A stretch of 64,000 bases of DNA from an uncultured Oscillospiraceae bacterium. Its GTDB lineage: Bacteria > Bacillota > Clostridia > Oscillospirales > Acutalibacteraceae. Shown in pieces: positions 43,210-51,575 of this stretch (its first letter is position 1; every line of letters begins with the position of its first letter). Where the stretch lies: assembly GCA_900539855.1 (NCBI GenBank), contig UQDO01000003.1:1-64000 (forward strand). The letters run 5' to 3'. Under the pieces are notes generated by a model. It searched no databases and was not told the DNA's origin. It saw nothing but the letters and a program-made list of their open reading frames with translations. The translations under genes and the position numbers were made by a program.

Positions 43210-43358
43210 AAACTATGTACAGATCTGTTTTTATGTTTATTATCTGACAACTTCAAAATTCTAATTTTCAATTTTGGATTTTCAATTTCAAACGTCTTTT
43301 TCTGCAAATGTACAATTAGATTATTGCTTTTTGATGCCGCTAAAGTAAAATATACTTA

Positions 43359-44285
43359 TCACTCAAACACCGTACCGACGGCTTTTGGGCAGCAATCGGG
43401 GGAATAATGCCACTTGTCTATGTGGTCACCTTTATAAAACTGCTTTATCGGCATGAGACGGTCGCCTCCGTCAAAGGAGTCTATTATTATAAGCTTTACC
43501 TTCATTTTATCGGGCAGTATGCTTTTAATATAAACGCTTGCCCATTCACCTGCCGAAACATTGGATCTCAGCTCAGCCAGTCCGGCAAGGTTCGGAGCCA
43601 GCTCTACAAATATCCCGTAGCTTTCAACCGAGCGGATTATGCCCGATACCGTTTCACCGGCGCAAAAGCAGTCGGCGTTTTCCTGCCATGTGCCGAGCAG
43701 CTCCTTCATTGACAGGGTTATTCTGCCGCAGTCGTTTGATTTTATGACTGCGGTTATTTCATCTCCGCACCGGCATCGGTCGCCGGGGTGGGATATTCTT
43801 GATACCGATATTGAGTCTATAGGCAGCAGAGCTATGCATCCGCAGCCGATATCGCAGAATGCGCCGAAGCTTTCGAGGTGCGTGACCCGTGCTTTTACGA
43901 TATCGCCGGAGCGCAGCCGCGATATATAATTATTAAGACATTCCTCCTGCGCGCGGCGTCTTGACAGCACCGCAACCTTTGTGCCGGAGCCGTCACGCGA
44001 AAATCCTTCTATTATAAATGACACCGGCTTGCCGACCCGGGAAATCAGCGCAATATCGCGGACACTGCCGTCATTTATTCCGATAGCGCCGTCGCAGCGC
44101 GGTATTATACCTTTTATACTGCCGAGGTCGACCAGCAGATTGTGCGCTGCGTCGCAGCTTAAAGCTCTTGCCTCTATTATTTCTCCTTTTGCGGCTGCTT
44201 CCTCAAGCAGCGCTTCTGACGACAGTATACGGCAGTTTTTAGGCGTCGTGATCAGTGAACCTTCGGGATAATAATTGCATATCAT
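43359..44285 (-). CDS. S1-domain RNA-binding protein
   Basis: 308 aa with three S1-type beta-barrel domains: about 33-112 (degenerate), 127-200 (SGDIVKARVTHLESFGAFCDIG) and 210-275 (GETVSGIIRSVESYGIFVEL), followed by a short Cys-containing tail. It is shorter than ribosomal protein S1 and best called an S1-related RNA-binding protein; clostridia often carry such a form as their S1-like gene. Monocistronic, divergent from the phage head cassette. Confidence 0.85.
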   Translation of the reverse strand: MICNYYPEGSLITTPKNCRILSSEALLEEAAAKGEIIEARALSCDAAHNLLVDLGSIKGIIPRCDGAIGINDGSVRDIALISRVGKPVSFIIEGFSRDGSGTKVAVLSRRRAQEECLNNYISRLRSGDIVKARVTHLESFGAFCDIGCGCIALLPIDSISVSRISHPGDRCRCGDEITAVIKSNDCGRITLSMKELLGTWQENADCFCAGETVSGIIRSVESYGIFVELAPNLAGLAELRSNVSAGEWASVYIKSILPDKMKVKLIIIDSFDGGDRLMPIKQFYKGDHIDKWHYSPDCCPKAVGTVFE

Positions 44286-44305
44286 ATTCTTCTTACCTTT
44301 CTCTT

Positions 44306-44336
44306 GCAGAGGCGTTTTGCCTCTGCTCTTTTTTTT
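44306..44336 (+). terminator. plus-strand terminator upstream of the head cassette
   Basis: Stem GCAGAGGC / GCCTCTGC with GTTTT loop, then TCTTTTTTTT. It would stop any plus-strand transcript entering from the DUF4363 side and so isolates the phage cassette, which must have its own promoter within 44337-44474; I cannot identify one with confidence. Confidence 0.85.
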
Positions 44337-44474
44337 ATTCCCGTAGATTTATATGATGAGAGTAAAGAAAAATATAGCCGTTTTAAAAAAATTCTTTTCT
44401 GTTGCATTTCTGTTGTCCGAATATATGCAACCGGACCCGTTTTTAGGGGGTATTGTGAAAGGGGATTTTAAAAC

Positions 44475-44957
44475 ATGTCACTAACTCCAAAGGAAAAAGA
44501 ATTCTGTCGGTTTTACAGTGTTTGCGGCAATCACCGCGAGGCAGCGGCGAGGGCAGGCATAGCGTTTCCCGACAGAGCCGGACTTAAACTGCTGCAAAGG
44601 CAGGAGATCGCCGACGAAATATCGGTACAAAAGGAATCGGCAGGGCGTATTGCAGACGCGTCCGACGGGCTGAGAAGAATTGCTTTCGGCTCGGTCGCCG
44701 ATGCGGTCAGACTGATATTTCTGAACGGTGAGGAATGTCCCGATACCGATAGCCTCGATCTGTTTATGGTGTCGGAAATTAAGCGCAGCGGGAACGGCGG
44801 CATCGAAATCAAATTCTTTGACCGCTTAAAGGCGCTCGATATGCTTATGTCATCGGCGCCGGGCAGCGGAGAGGGGTCGGCACCGTTTATTGACGCAATA
44901 ATGAAGGGTGCCGCCGCCATCAAAGAAAGCACCCGGAGCGACAACGATGAATTTTAA
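44475..44957 (+). CDS. phage terminase small subunit
   Basis: 160 aa DNA-recognition subunit of the packaging motor. The N-terminus (LTPKEKEFCRFYSVCGNHREAAARAGI, then an EI-type helix DEISVQKES) matches the Terminase_2 type. AAGGGG precedes the ATG by ten nt. First gene of the head cassette; overlaps the large subunit gene by eleven nt. The frame is intact. Confidence 0.85.
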   Translation: MSLTPKEKEFCRFYSVCGNHREAAARAGIAFPDRAGLKLLQRQEIADEISVQKESAGRIADASDGLRRIAFGSVADAVRLIFLNGEECPDTDSLDLFMVSEIKRSGNGGIEIKFFDRLKALDMLMSSAPGSGEGSAPFIDAIMKGAAAIKESTRSDNDEF

Positions 44958-46200
44958 ACCCTTTTCAAAAAAACAGCTTGCAACGCTGTGCTGGTGGGGT
45001 CCCGACAGTCCCTACCGTGACATGGATGCCATCATATGCGACGGTGCCGTGAGAAGCGGCAAGTCGCTCTGTATGTTCGTTTCCTTTATTGTGTGGGCAA
45101 TGACCAATTTCAAAAACGCCTCGTTTGCGGTCTGCGGACGAACGGCGTCATCGGTCAGAAGAAATCTCATTGCTCCCTACCTTCCGGTGCTGTCCCAGTT
45201 GGGGTACAGATGCGCCCTGAAATTATCGGGAGGAAATATAAAGGTGCGGATGCACGGATACGAAAACACCTTCTGGATATTCGGCGGCAAGGACGAGGCT
45301 TCCCAGTCGCTGATACAGGGTATGACGCTGTCGGGCGTTATGTTTGACGAGGTGGCGCTGATGCCGCGCTCATTCGTTGAACAGGCTCTGGCGAGGTGTT
45401 CTGTCGAAGGCTCAAAATTTTGGTTCAACTGTAACCCGTCCAACCCGGCGCATTGGTTCTACAATGAATGGATAAAGAAAGCCGACAGCAAAAGGGCGCT
45501 TTATCTTCATTTCTCAATGGAGGAGAACCCGTCGCTCTCAAAGGAAATGCTGCAGCGGTACGAAAACATGTATTCCGGCGCATTTTACGAGCGGTTTGTA
45601 AAGGGACGCTGGGTCGCTGCAGACGGACTCATCTACCCGATGTTCGGGGACTCGTGCATGGCGGACTGCCCACAGCAGTGTTCCGGATATTATATATCCT
45701 GCGACTACGGCACGGTCAATCCGACATCGATAGGACTGTGGGGAGAAAGCGGCGGCGTGTGGTACAGGACGCATGAGTATTATTATTCGTCAAAGCGCTC
45801 AGGCGCTCAGAAAACCGACGAGGAATACTATGCCGAGCTTGAAAAACTGGCTGACGGCAGGCGCATAAACGCGGTCATCTGCGACCCTTCGGCGGCGTCA
45901 TTCATCGCCACCATAAGAAAGCACGGTAGATTTAAGGTGATACCTGCTAAAAATGATGTTCTGGACGGCATAAGAAGGGTCTCTGACTGCCTTAAAAGCG
46001 GCAGGATAAAAATTTGCCGCGGATGCGACGATTCGGTGCGTGAGTTTTCTCTTTATTGCTGGGACGAGGGGGCGGCAAAGGACTGCCCGAGAAAGGAAAA
46101 CGACCATGCGATGGATGATATCAGATACTTTGTGTCCACCGTGCTTTACGGTGGAAGCAGAGGCAGCGTTGCAATAGCTGCAAGAAGGGATACCCTTTGA
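44947..46200 (+). CDS. phage terminase large subunit
   Basis: Packaging ATPase and nuclease. 417 aa from ATG 44947, with GGAG about seven nt upstream. Walker A CDGAVRSGKS (31-40), Walker B VMFDEVAL with D134/E135, and an RNase-H-like nuclease domain starting at ISCDYGTVNPTSIGLW near 245, with later acidic residues (CDPSAAS and HAMDDIRY). All key residues are present, so it looks functional. Confidence 0.94.
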   Translation: MNFKPFSKKQLATLCWWGPDSPYRDMDAIICDGAVRSGKSLCMFVSFIVWAMTNFKNASFAVCGRTASSVRRNLIAPYLPVLSQLGYRCALKLSGGNIKVRMHGYENTFWIFGGKDEASQSLIQGMTLSGVMFDEVALMPRSFVEQALARCSVEGSKFWFNCNPSNPAHWFYNEWIKKADSKRALYLHFSMEENPSLSKEMLQRYENMYSGAFYERFVKGRWVAADGLIYPMFGDSCMADCPQQCSGYYISCDYGTVNPTSIGLWGESGGVWYRTHEYYYSSKRSGAQKTDEEYYAELEKLADGRRINAVICDPSAASFIATIRKHGRFKVIPAKNDVLDGIRRVSDCLKSGRIKICRGCDDSVREFSLYCWDEGAAKDCPRKENDHAMDDIRYFVSTVLYGGSRGSVAIAARRDTL

Positions 46201-46217
46201 TCCCGGAAAGGAAAAAG

Positions 46218-47366
46218 ATGGGCAGAAAAACACAAACAGAAAAACCGCAGAAAATAACCGCCGCAGTTCAGACGGCGCGCGGCGGCGGTCATCCGTTCGG
46301 TGTAATTGACCGTCACAGACCTCTTACACGTCCGGAATTTGCCGTTTATGACGCCATAAGAGAGGCTGTCCCGATCGTTGACGCAGCTATCGGAAAGATA
46401 ATAAGGCTTATCGGCGGTTTTACGGTCAAATGCGGCGACAAGGAAGCCGAAAACGAGCTGTCAGAGTTTCTCAAAACCGTTCCGACAGGCATATGCACCT
46501 GCGGAATACAGAGCTTCTTGGGCAGCATGCTTGACAGTATGCTGATGTACGGTACGGCTGTCGGAGAAATGGTTATATCGGACAAGACCGGAAGATTGCA
46601 GGGACTTTATAACGCGCCCCTTGACGGACTTGAGATCAAGCGCGGCGACAGTCCGTTTTGTTATTCGGTAGCTGTCAGAGACGGCGGCAAATCGGTCACA
46701 TTAAGGCATCCTGAGCGTGTGATACTGTGCGCCGCAGGTGCAACATCAACACATCCGGAGGGCAGGTCATTGCTTGACGGCCTGCCGTTTGTGACCTCGG
46801 TGCTGCTTAAGATATATGACAGCATCGGCAACAATTTCGAGCGTGTCGGAAATCTGCGGTATGCCGTCACCTATAAACCGGGTGACAGCTTAGAGTCGGC
46901 TTACGGCTCTGACCGTGCCGCCGAGATAGCCAGAGAGTGGTCGTCCGCCATGAGCGGCAAGGACGGCGTGCGCGATTTCGTCGCTGTCGGTGACGTCGAT
47001 ATAAAGGTCATCGGTGCAGACAATCAGGTGCTTGACAGCGAGATACCGGTGCGCCAGATGCTCGAACAGATCATAGCCAAAACGGGTATACCGCCGTTTA
47101 TGCTGGGACTTTCATGGTCGAGCACCGAGAGGATGTCGTCCGAACAGTCTGATATGCTGACAAGCGAGCTTGAATATTACAGGCGCCTGCTTGACCCGGT
47201 CGTGGAGCGCATCTGCAAAGCGTGGCTGCGCGGCGAGGGCTACACATGCGAGCCCTCTGTTGTCTGGGACGACATCACGCTCAAGGATGAGGTCGAGCTC
47301 GCCAAGGCAAGGCTTTACCGTGCTCAGGCAGCGGTGATCGAGGAAAACGGAGGTGAAACAGAGTGA
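46218..47366 (+). CDS. phage portal protein
   Basis: 382 aa from ATG 46218 (AAAGGA five nt upstream); a TTG seven codons earlier is possible. It has the portal pattern: DAIREAVPIVDAAIGKIIRLIGG near the N-terminus, MLMYGTAVGEMVIS, the GNNFERVGNLRYAV stem region and FMLGLSWSSTERMSSEQSD near 300. Portals form the dodecameric vertex through which DNA enters. Overlaps the next gene by four nt. Confidence 0.9.
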   Translation: MGRKTQTEKPQKITAAVQTARGGGHPFGVIDRHRPLTRPEFAVYDAIREAVPIVDAAIGKIIRLIGGFTVKCGDKEAENELSEFLKTVPTGICTCGIQSFLGSMLDSMLMYGTAVGEMVISDKTGRLQGLYNAPLDGLEIKRGDSPFCYSVAVRDGGKSVTLRHPERVILCAAGATSTHPEGRSLLDGLPFVTSVLLKIYDSIGNNFERVGNLRYAVTYKPGDSLESAYGSDRAAEIAREWSSAMSGKDGVRDFVAVGDVDIKVIGADNQVLDSEIPVRQMLEQIIAKTGIPPFMLGLSWSSTERMSSEQSDMLTSELEYYRRLLDPVVERICKAWLRGEGYTCEPSVVWDDITLKDEVELAKARLYRAQAAVIEENGGETE

Positions 47367-48319
47367 AAAACGGTTGCATAGGGAATGTAGGCGCCCCGAG
47401 CGAGGAAGAACTGTCCCTTATAAACAAGTTTACACGCAGGACCTTTTCGGCTGACGAGGTATATGCGTTTTCGGTTGTTTTGTGCGACAACGATGTTGAC
47501 CGCGACTTCGAGCGGTTCAGCGATGATGCGCTTTGTAAAATGGCTGAGCTTTTCGTAGGAAAGACAGGTATATTCGATCATTCGCACAAAAGCGAAAACC
47601 AGTGTGCGAGAATATTTTCCTGCGAAGCACAGGATGTGCCCGACCGTAAAACAAGGCTGGGTGAGCCTTACAAAAGGCTGTTTGCAAGAGCGTATACCCC
47701 AAAATCGCAAAGATCGGAGGAGCTTATACTTGACATCGATGCTGGCATCAAAAAGGAGGTCAGCGTTGGCTGCTCAATGGGTTCTTCACGCTGCTCGATA
47801 TGCGGCGAGCCGTTCGGCAGTTGCAATCATATAAAGGGCAGGACCTATAAATCGGGCGGTGTAAAAAAGCTGTGCTATTTTGAGCTATCCGATCCGCGTG
47901 ATGCATACGAATGGTCCTTTGTCGCGGTTCCGGCTCAGAGAGAAGCAGGGGTCGTAAAAAGCTACAGCAGTGAGGATATTGAAATAGGCGGTATTTTAAA
48001 AAGCGCCGAAAACGGGAACGTTACGCTGTCGGGCAGTGAGGCAAAAATGCTTTCCGAACGCATTAAAAGCCTCGACGCTATTGCCGCAGACGCAGGGAAC
48101 TTCTTAAAGTGCAAAAGGGACGAGCTTGTAAAGTTGCTCATGCCGTCGGCAAACGAGAAAATCTGCGCCTTGGTCGGCGAAATGCTTGACGAAATGGAGC
48201 CTGCAAGGCTTTATAAGCTGTACAAGGAGGCACAGTCGGCGGATGACGAGCCCCGGTCACAGCTTTTGACCCACAAAACAAAAATAAACAACGATAAAAA
48301 CAAAATATTTATGATTTAA
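47363..48319 (+). CDS. prohead protease-like protein (U35-type)
   Basis: 318 aa, GTG start behind GGAGG. The order DRDFERFS, KTGIFDHSHKS (H73/H75) and KKEVSVGCSMG (S134) resembles the His and Ser sites of HK97-type prohead proteases. A cysteine-rich insertion (CSICGEPFGSCNHI) follows and may bind zinc. The C-terminal third is helical and could act as a scaffold. The position between portal and capsid gene supports the role of capsid maturation protease. Confidence 0.7.
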   Translation: MKNGCIGNVGAPSEEELSLINKFTRRTFSADEVYAFSVVLCDNDVDRDFERFSDDALCKMAELFVGKTGIFDHSHKSENQCARIFSCEAQDVPDRKTRLGEPYKRLFARAYTPKSQRSEELILDIDAGIKKEVSVGCSMGSSRCSICGEPFGSCNHIKGRTYKSGGVKKLCYFELSDPRDAYEWSFVAVPAQREAGVVKSYSSEDIEIGGILKSAENGNVTLSGSEAKMLSERIKSLDAIAADAGNFLKCKRDELVKLLMPSANEKICALVGEMLDEMEPARLYKLYKEAQSADDEPRSQLLTHKTKINNDKNKIFMI

Positions 48320-48334
48320 GAAAAGGTGATATAA

Positions 48335-48676
48335 ATGATCAGTTTCAAAGGATTTGACCAGAAAATACTGACCTTTAAGGTGGCATCAGCCATCGATGCC
48401 GGTACTCCGGTAAAGATCAGCGCAAACAGCACCGTAGCAAAGGCTGGGGCGAATGCTGCGTTTGTCGGTATAGTTTCATCTTCGTCTGATGACGCAGCAG
48501 CGGTCATAATGGGCGGCTATGTCGAACTGCCGTACAGCGGCGACAGTGCTCCGGCGCTTGGAACCGTTACGGTTGCCGCAGACGGCGACGGCGGCATCAC
48601 TGCTGCCTCCACAGGCAGAACCGTCACTGTGCTTACGGTTGACACTACCGCCAAGACAGTCGGAATTATTCTTTAA
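48335..48676 (+). CDS. putative capsid decoration/cement protein (DUF2190-like)
   Basis: 113 aa, rich in Ala, Val, Thr and Gly and probably all beta: KVASAIDAGTPVKISANSTV and AAVIMGGYVELPY resemble DUF2190-type capsid stabilising proteins. No signal peptide. Its place between protease and major capsid gene fits a head decoration protein. Assigned from composition and position, so moderate confidence. Confidence 0.6.
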   Translation: MISFKGFDQKILTFKVASAIDAGTPVKISANSTVAKAGANAAFVGIVSSSSDDAAAVIMGGYVELPYSGDSAPALGTVTVAADGDGGITAASTGRTVTVLTVDTTAKTVGIIL

Positions 48677-48693
48677 TCAAAAGGAGAAAAGTT

Positions 48694-49701
48694 ATGAATT
48701 TTGATAATATCGTACTTGAAAAAGGAATGTACACCAATCCGGACAAAAGCTTTTCAGAAATACTTGAGGAGCTCGATCCTTCGGCACAGTATGCAGGCAC
48801 CGAATATGAAGGTCTTGACGCCTTCGGCCGTCAGCTCAAGCGCTTCGATATAAAGGTTTCGGGCGCCGGCTCAGACTGTATATCCAAGTTCTTCTCGGCA
48901 ACCCAGTCGGCAACTCTTTTCCCTGAGTATATTTCACGCGCAGTCCGTCAGGGAATGGAGGATGCGGATATGCTTTCCGGAATAATCGCTGCCACCACAC
49001 GCATCAACAGTCTTGACTACCGCACCATCGCATCGGTTCCGTCGGACGACGAAAAGGAGCTGAAGCGCGTTGAGGAAGGCGCATTTATTCCTGAAACGGT
49101 TGTAAAGACAAGAGAAAACCTTGTAAAGCTTCACAAGCGCGGACGCATGCTTGTAGCCTCATATGAGGCACTTAAATATCAGAAGATCGACCTGTTCTCG
49201 GTAACTCTCCGCCAGATAGGCGCTCACATTGCGCGCAGTCAGTTTGCTGACGCCGTGAATGTCCTTATTTCAGGCGACGGCAACAGCAATCCTGCCTCAC
49301 AGATAAATGCCGCAACTTCGGGTACACTCAGCTATCAAGATCTGCTTTCTCTTTACAAGAAGCTTGATCCGTATGTGCTCAACCGCCTTATCATGTCCCC
49401 CTCTACCATGATGCAGCTTATGAACCTCTCCGAGTTTAAGAATCCGCTTACCGGTATCAACTTCCAGGGAACCGGCAACCCGGGCAATCCGCTCGGTGCT
49501 AAGGTACTTCGCTCTTCAGCAGTTGACGACAACAAGATAATCGGTCTTGACGCAGGCTGCGCGCTTGAAAAGGTCGTAGCGTCAGATATAAGCATTGACT
49601 ATGACAAGCTTATCGACCGCCAGCTTGAAAGAGCCGTTATAACCACCACCGCCGGATTTGCCAAAATATTCAACGAGGCATCGGCTGTTCTTAAAATATA
49701 A
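48694..49701 (+). CDS. HK97-fold major capsid protein
   Basis: 335 aa shell protein. The N-terminal arm is followed by an E-loop-like stretch and then the typical A-domain: SYEALKYQKIDLFSVTLRQIGAHIARSQ near 153-182, LNRLIMSPSTMMQL near 230 and the C-terminal RQLERAVITTTAGFAKIFNEASAVLKI. A strong GGAG site and high predicted expression fit its role. Its stop and the next start overlap by one nt. Confidence 0.88.
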   Translation: MNFDNIVLEKGMYTNPDKSFSEILEELDPSAQYAGTEYEGLDAFGRQLKRFDIKVSGAGSDCISKFFSATQSATLFPEYISRAVRQGMEDADMLSGIIAATTRINSLDYRTIASVPSDDEKELKRVEEGAFIPETVVKTRENLVKLHKRGRMLVASYEALKYQKIDLFSVTLRQIGAHIARSQFADAVNVLISGDGNSNPASQINAATSGTLSYQDLLSLYKKLDPYVLNRLIMSPSTMMQLMNLSEFKNPLTGINFQGTGNPGNPLGAKVLRSSAVDDNKIIGLDAGCALEKVVASDISIDYDKLIDRQLERAVITTTAGFAKIFNEASAVLKI

Positions 49702-50081
49702 TGATCGCCACAAAATACCGCATTTCGGCTGACAGGGTGATGGGAATATACAAATCTCTTACCGGTGAGGAGAAGGTCGGCAGTGACGGCGGAGAATTCT
49801 GCCGCACTGCGGTCAATGTAATGCAGCGGTGGCTAAAGGACAGTGCCGAAGCAGCGCCTTATGACGATCTTTTGTGTTATGCTGCGGCATGTATGGCTTA
49901 CTACCGATATGTGCTGAAAAGCTCGGTTACCGCGTCCGACCTCAAAGCCGGCGATATTTCGATCATTGACTGTTCGGAAAAGGCTGTCTCATATGCAAAA
50001 GCACTCTATGATGACGCCATTGCCGATGTGGAATTCCTGCTGAAGCCAAAACGTTTCGCTTTTATATCCGTAAAGGGGTGA
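49701..50081 (+). CDS. putative head-tail connector protein 1
   Basis: 126 aa, mostly helical, with the size and position of a gp6/gp15-type connector placed immediately after the capsid gene. The conserved-looking region is YDDLLCYAAACMAYYRYVLK. Identity rests on synteny and fold impression rather than a motif. Confidence 0.55.
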   Translation: MIATKYRISADRVMGIYKSLTGEEKVGSDGGEFCRTAVNVMQRWLKDSAEAAPYDDLLCYAAACMAYYRYVLKSSVTASDLKAGDISIIDCSEKAVSYAKALYDDAIADVEFLLKPKRFAFISVKG

Positions 50082-50090
50082 ATTAAAGTC

Positions 50091-50453
50091 TTGAGTAGAT
50101 TTTCCAAAGGTGTGGAGCGTCTGCTCCAGCGCTCCGGATCGGACGCCATAGTCTATTATCCGAACGAGCTTAACGTTTCTGTCAAGGCTATAATACAGCC
50201 CATGAGGTACAAAAATAAAATGTACCTTGACATGGACCGGAACGAGCTTGGCTTCCGTGACAACGAGTGCTTTTTATATATAGGTCCGCCGTGGCCGGAC
50301 TTTTGCCATCTCTGGAACGGTGTGGTCATCAAATCGGGTGGGAGATCCTTCGGGATCTCCCGTGCCGACAAAATATCGTTCGGCGGTGAGACCGTTTATA
50401 TCTGGGCGGTGCTGAAGCCGCGTATAAAGGATGATCTTTATGACACCAACTAA
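50091..50453 (+). CDS. putative head-closure protein
   Basis: 120 aa with beta-rich pattern (IIQPMRYKNKMYLDMDRNELGF, then ISFGGETVYIWAVLKPR), similar to head-closure/stopper proteins that follow the connector gene. TTG start. Synteny-based. Confidence 0.5.
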   Translation: MSRFSKGVERLLQRSGSDAIVYYPNELNVSVKAIIQPMRYKNKMYLDMDRNELGFRDNECFLYIGPPWPDFCHLWNGVVIKSGGRSFGISRADKISFGGETVYIWAVLKPRIKDDLYDTN

Positions 50454-50871
50454 AGGCATAATCGAATACGTCTGCGAATACTATGAAGGCAAAGAAGGGC
50501 TTGACGATATAACGTTTATACCGGAATTTCCGGGCAAGCGGCATGACCTGCCGCTAAGAGGAAAAATAGTTTCGATAGGTATAGACAGGGTGCGCGTCAT
50601 GCCGGCTGAAAATGCCGTAAAAATAGCCAATAACGCTTCACCCGCCACCATGCGGATCAAAATGTGCATATGCGCTCCGTCAACCACCAACGGCAAGGAC
50701 TGCTACAATGTACTTGACCGCATTATCGAAAATTCGAGGAACCTTGTAGCACTCAACAGCGTGGCATGTATTGAAACCGGCGAGCTTAAATACAGCAATT
50801 CCATAACCGGTCTTTTACTGCCGCTTTATATAACGCTCAACATCAAAAATATGTTTGATTATACCGAATGA
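50440..50871 (+). CDS. putative neck or tail-terminator-like protein
   Basis: 143 aa from ATG 50440 (AAGG nine nt upstream), overlapping the previous gene by 14 nt. Sequence has the IVSIGIDRVRVMP and LYITLNIKNMF strands; position suggests tail terminator or neck. It is the last gene of the cassette: directly after it comes a strong terminator, and no tail tube, tape measure or baseplate genes follow. Confidence 0.5.
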   Translation: MTPTKGIIEYVCEYYEGKEGLDDITFIPEFPGKRHDLPLRGKIVSIGIDRVRVMPAENAVKIANNASPATMRIKMCICAPSTTNGKDCYNVLDRIIENSRNLVALNSVACIETGELKYSNSITGLLLPLYITLNIKNMFDYTE

Positions 50872-50876
50872 AAGAA

Positions 50877-50911
50877 GCGGAGCGCCCTTTATATATTAAA
50901 GGACGCTCCGC
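50877..50911. terminator. terminator ending the head cassette
   Basis: Stem GCGGAGCG-CCTTTA / TAAAGG-CGCTCCGC with a short AT loop, lying between the convergent head cassette and DUF305 gene. It probably serves both. Confidence 0.85.
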
Positions 50912-50916
50912 GAAAT

Positions 50917-51492
50917 TTATCTGCATGACGGGTCGCTTTTTAAAAACGCCTGCATTTGGCGCACGCCTTCAGTCCGCTCATCGATTATGGAATTGAGCAG
51001 CGGCGGCAGCTTAGGACAAAGATTAAACATAAGCGCGTTTTGCGACATGCGTATGGCGCCCATGTGGTGCGGTATCATCTCGCGGCAGAAATCGGCGTCA
51101 ATGTCGCCCGAAGCCGGCGCGCTTCTCATCTGCGTCAGCATGGTCCTGTATATCCTGTCGTAGTTTCTGGCGTAGTGCTTTAGTTCGTCGGCGGTGTTTT
51201 CATATGTGCCGCACTGCAGCAGCATGTCGCGCATTGCGTTTATGCCTGCCGTCTGCGTCTTTATTATATTGTTTGCAAAATTTATCATGGCTTCGGACTT
51301 TGTGTAGTGCAAAAGATTCTTTGACATCTGAACAGCTGCCTCGTGATGAGGTATCATCTGCACTATAAAATTGTGCGAGATGCTGTCAGATATCGTGGCA
51401 TCGGTCATGCCGACCGCCATTTCGTTGACTATTGCATAATAAAGTCCGAGGTAATCGCCTACATAATTCTCGTTGCCCATAGTTTCGGTCAT
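50917..51492 (-). CDS. DUF305 protein, putative metal-binding four-helix bundle
   Basis: 191 aa built from two repeats with the hallmark MIPHHEAAVQMSKN (about 47-60) and MIPHHMGAIRMSQN (about 139-152). DUF305 proteins are ferritin-like bundles linked to copper or other metal handling. No signal peptide is seen, unlike many members, so it may be cytoplasmic or surface-associated. GGAG precedes the ATG. Monocistronic. Confidence 0.93.
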   Translation of the reverse strand: MTETMGNENYVGDYLGLYYAIVNEMAVGMTDATISDSISHNFIVQMIPHHEAAVQMSKNLLHYTKSEAMINFANNIIKTQTAGINAMRDMLLQCGTYENTADELKHYARNYDRIYRTMLTQMRSAPASGDIDADFCREMIPHHMGAIRMSQNALMFNLCPKLPPLLNSIIDERTEGVRQMQAFLKSDPSCR

Positions 51493-51575
51493 TGTGGCAC
51501 ACTCCTTTGCCTACATTATATGCAGAATAAAAATATCCGGCGACCGAAATGATCACCGGATATTAAAGTCACATA

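Noticed and set aside
44286..50916. Complete prophage with attachment sites
   Set aside because: No integrase, no phage repressor next to it, no tail or lysis genes, and no obvious direct repeats flanking the cassette or a tRNA gene.
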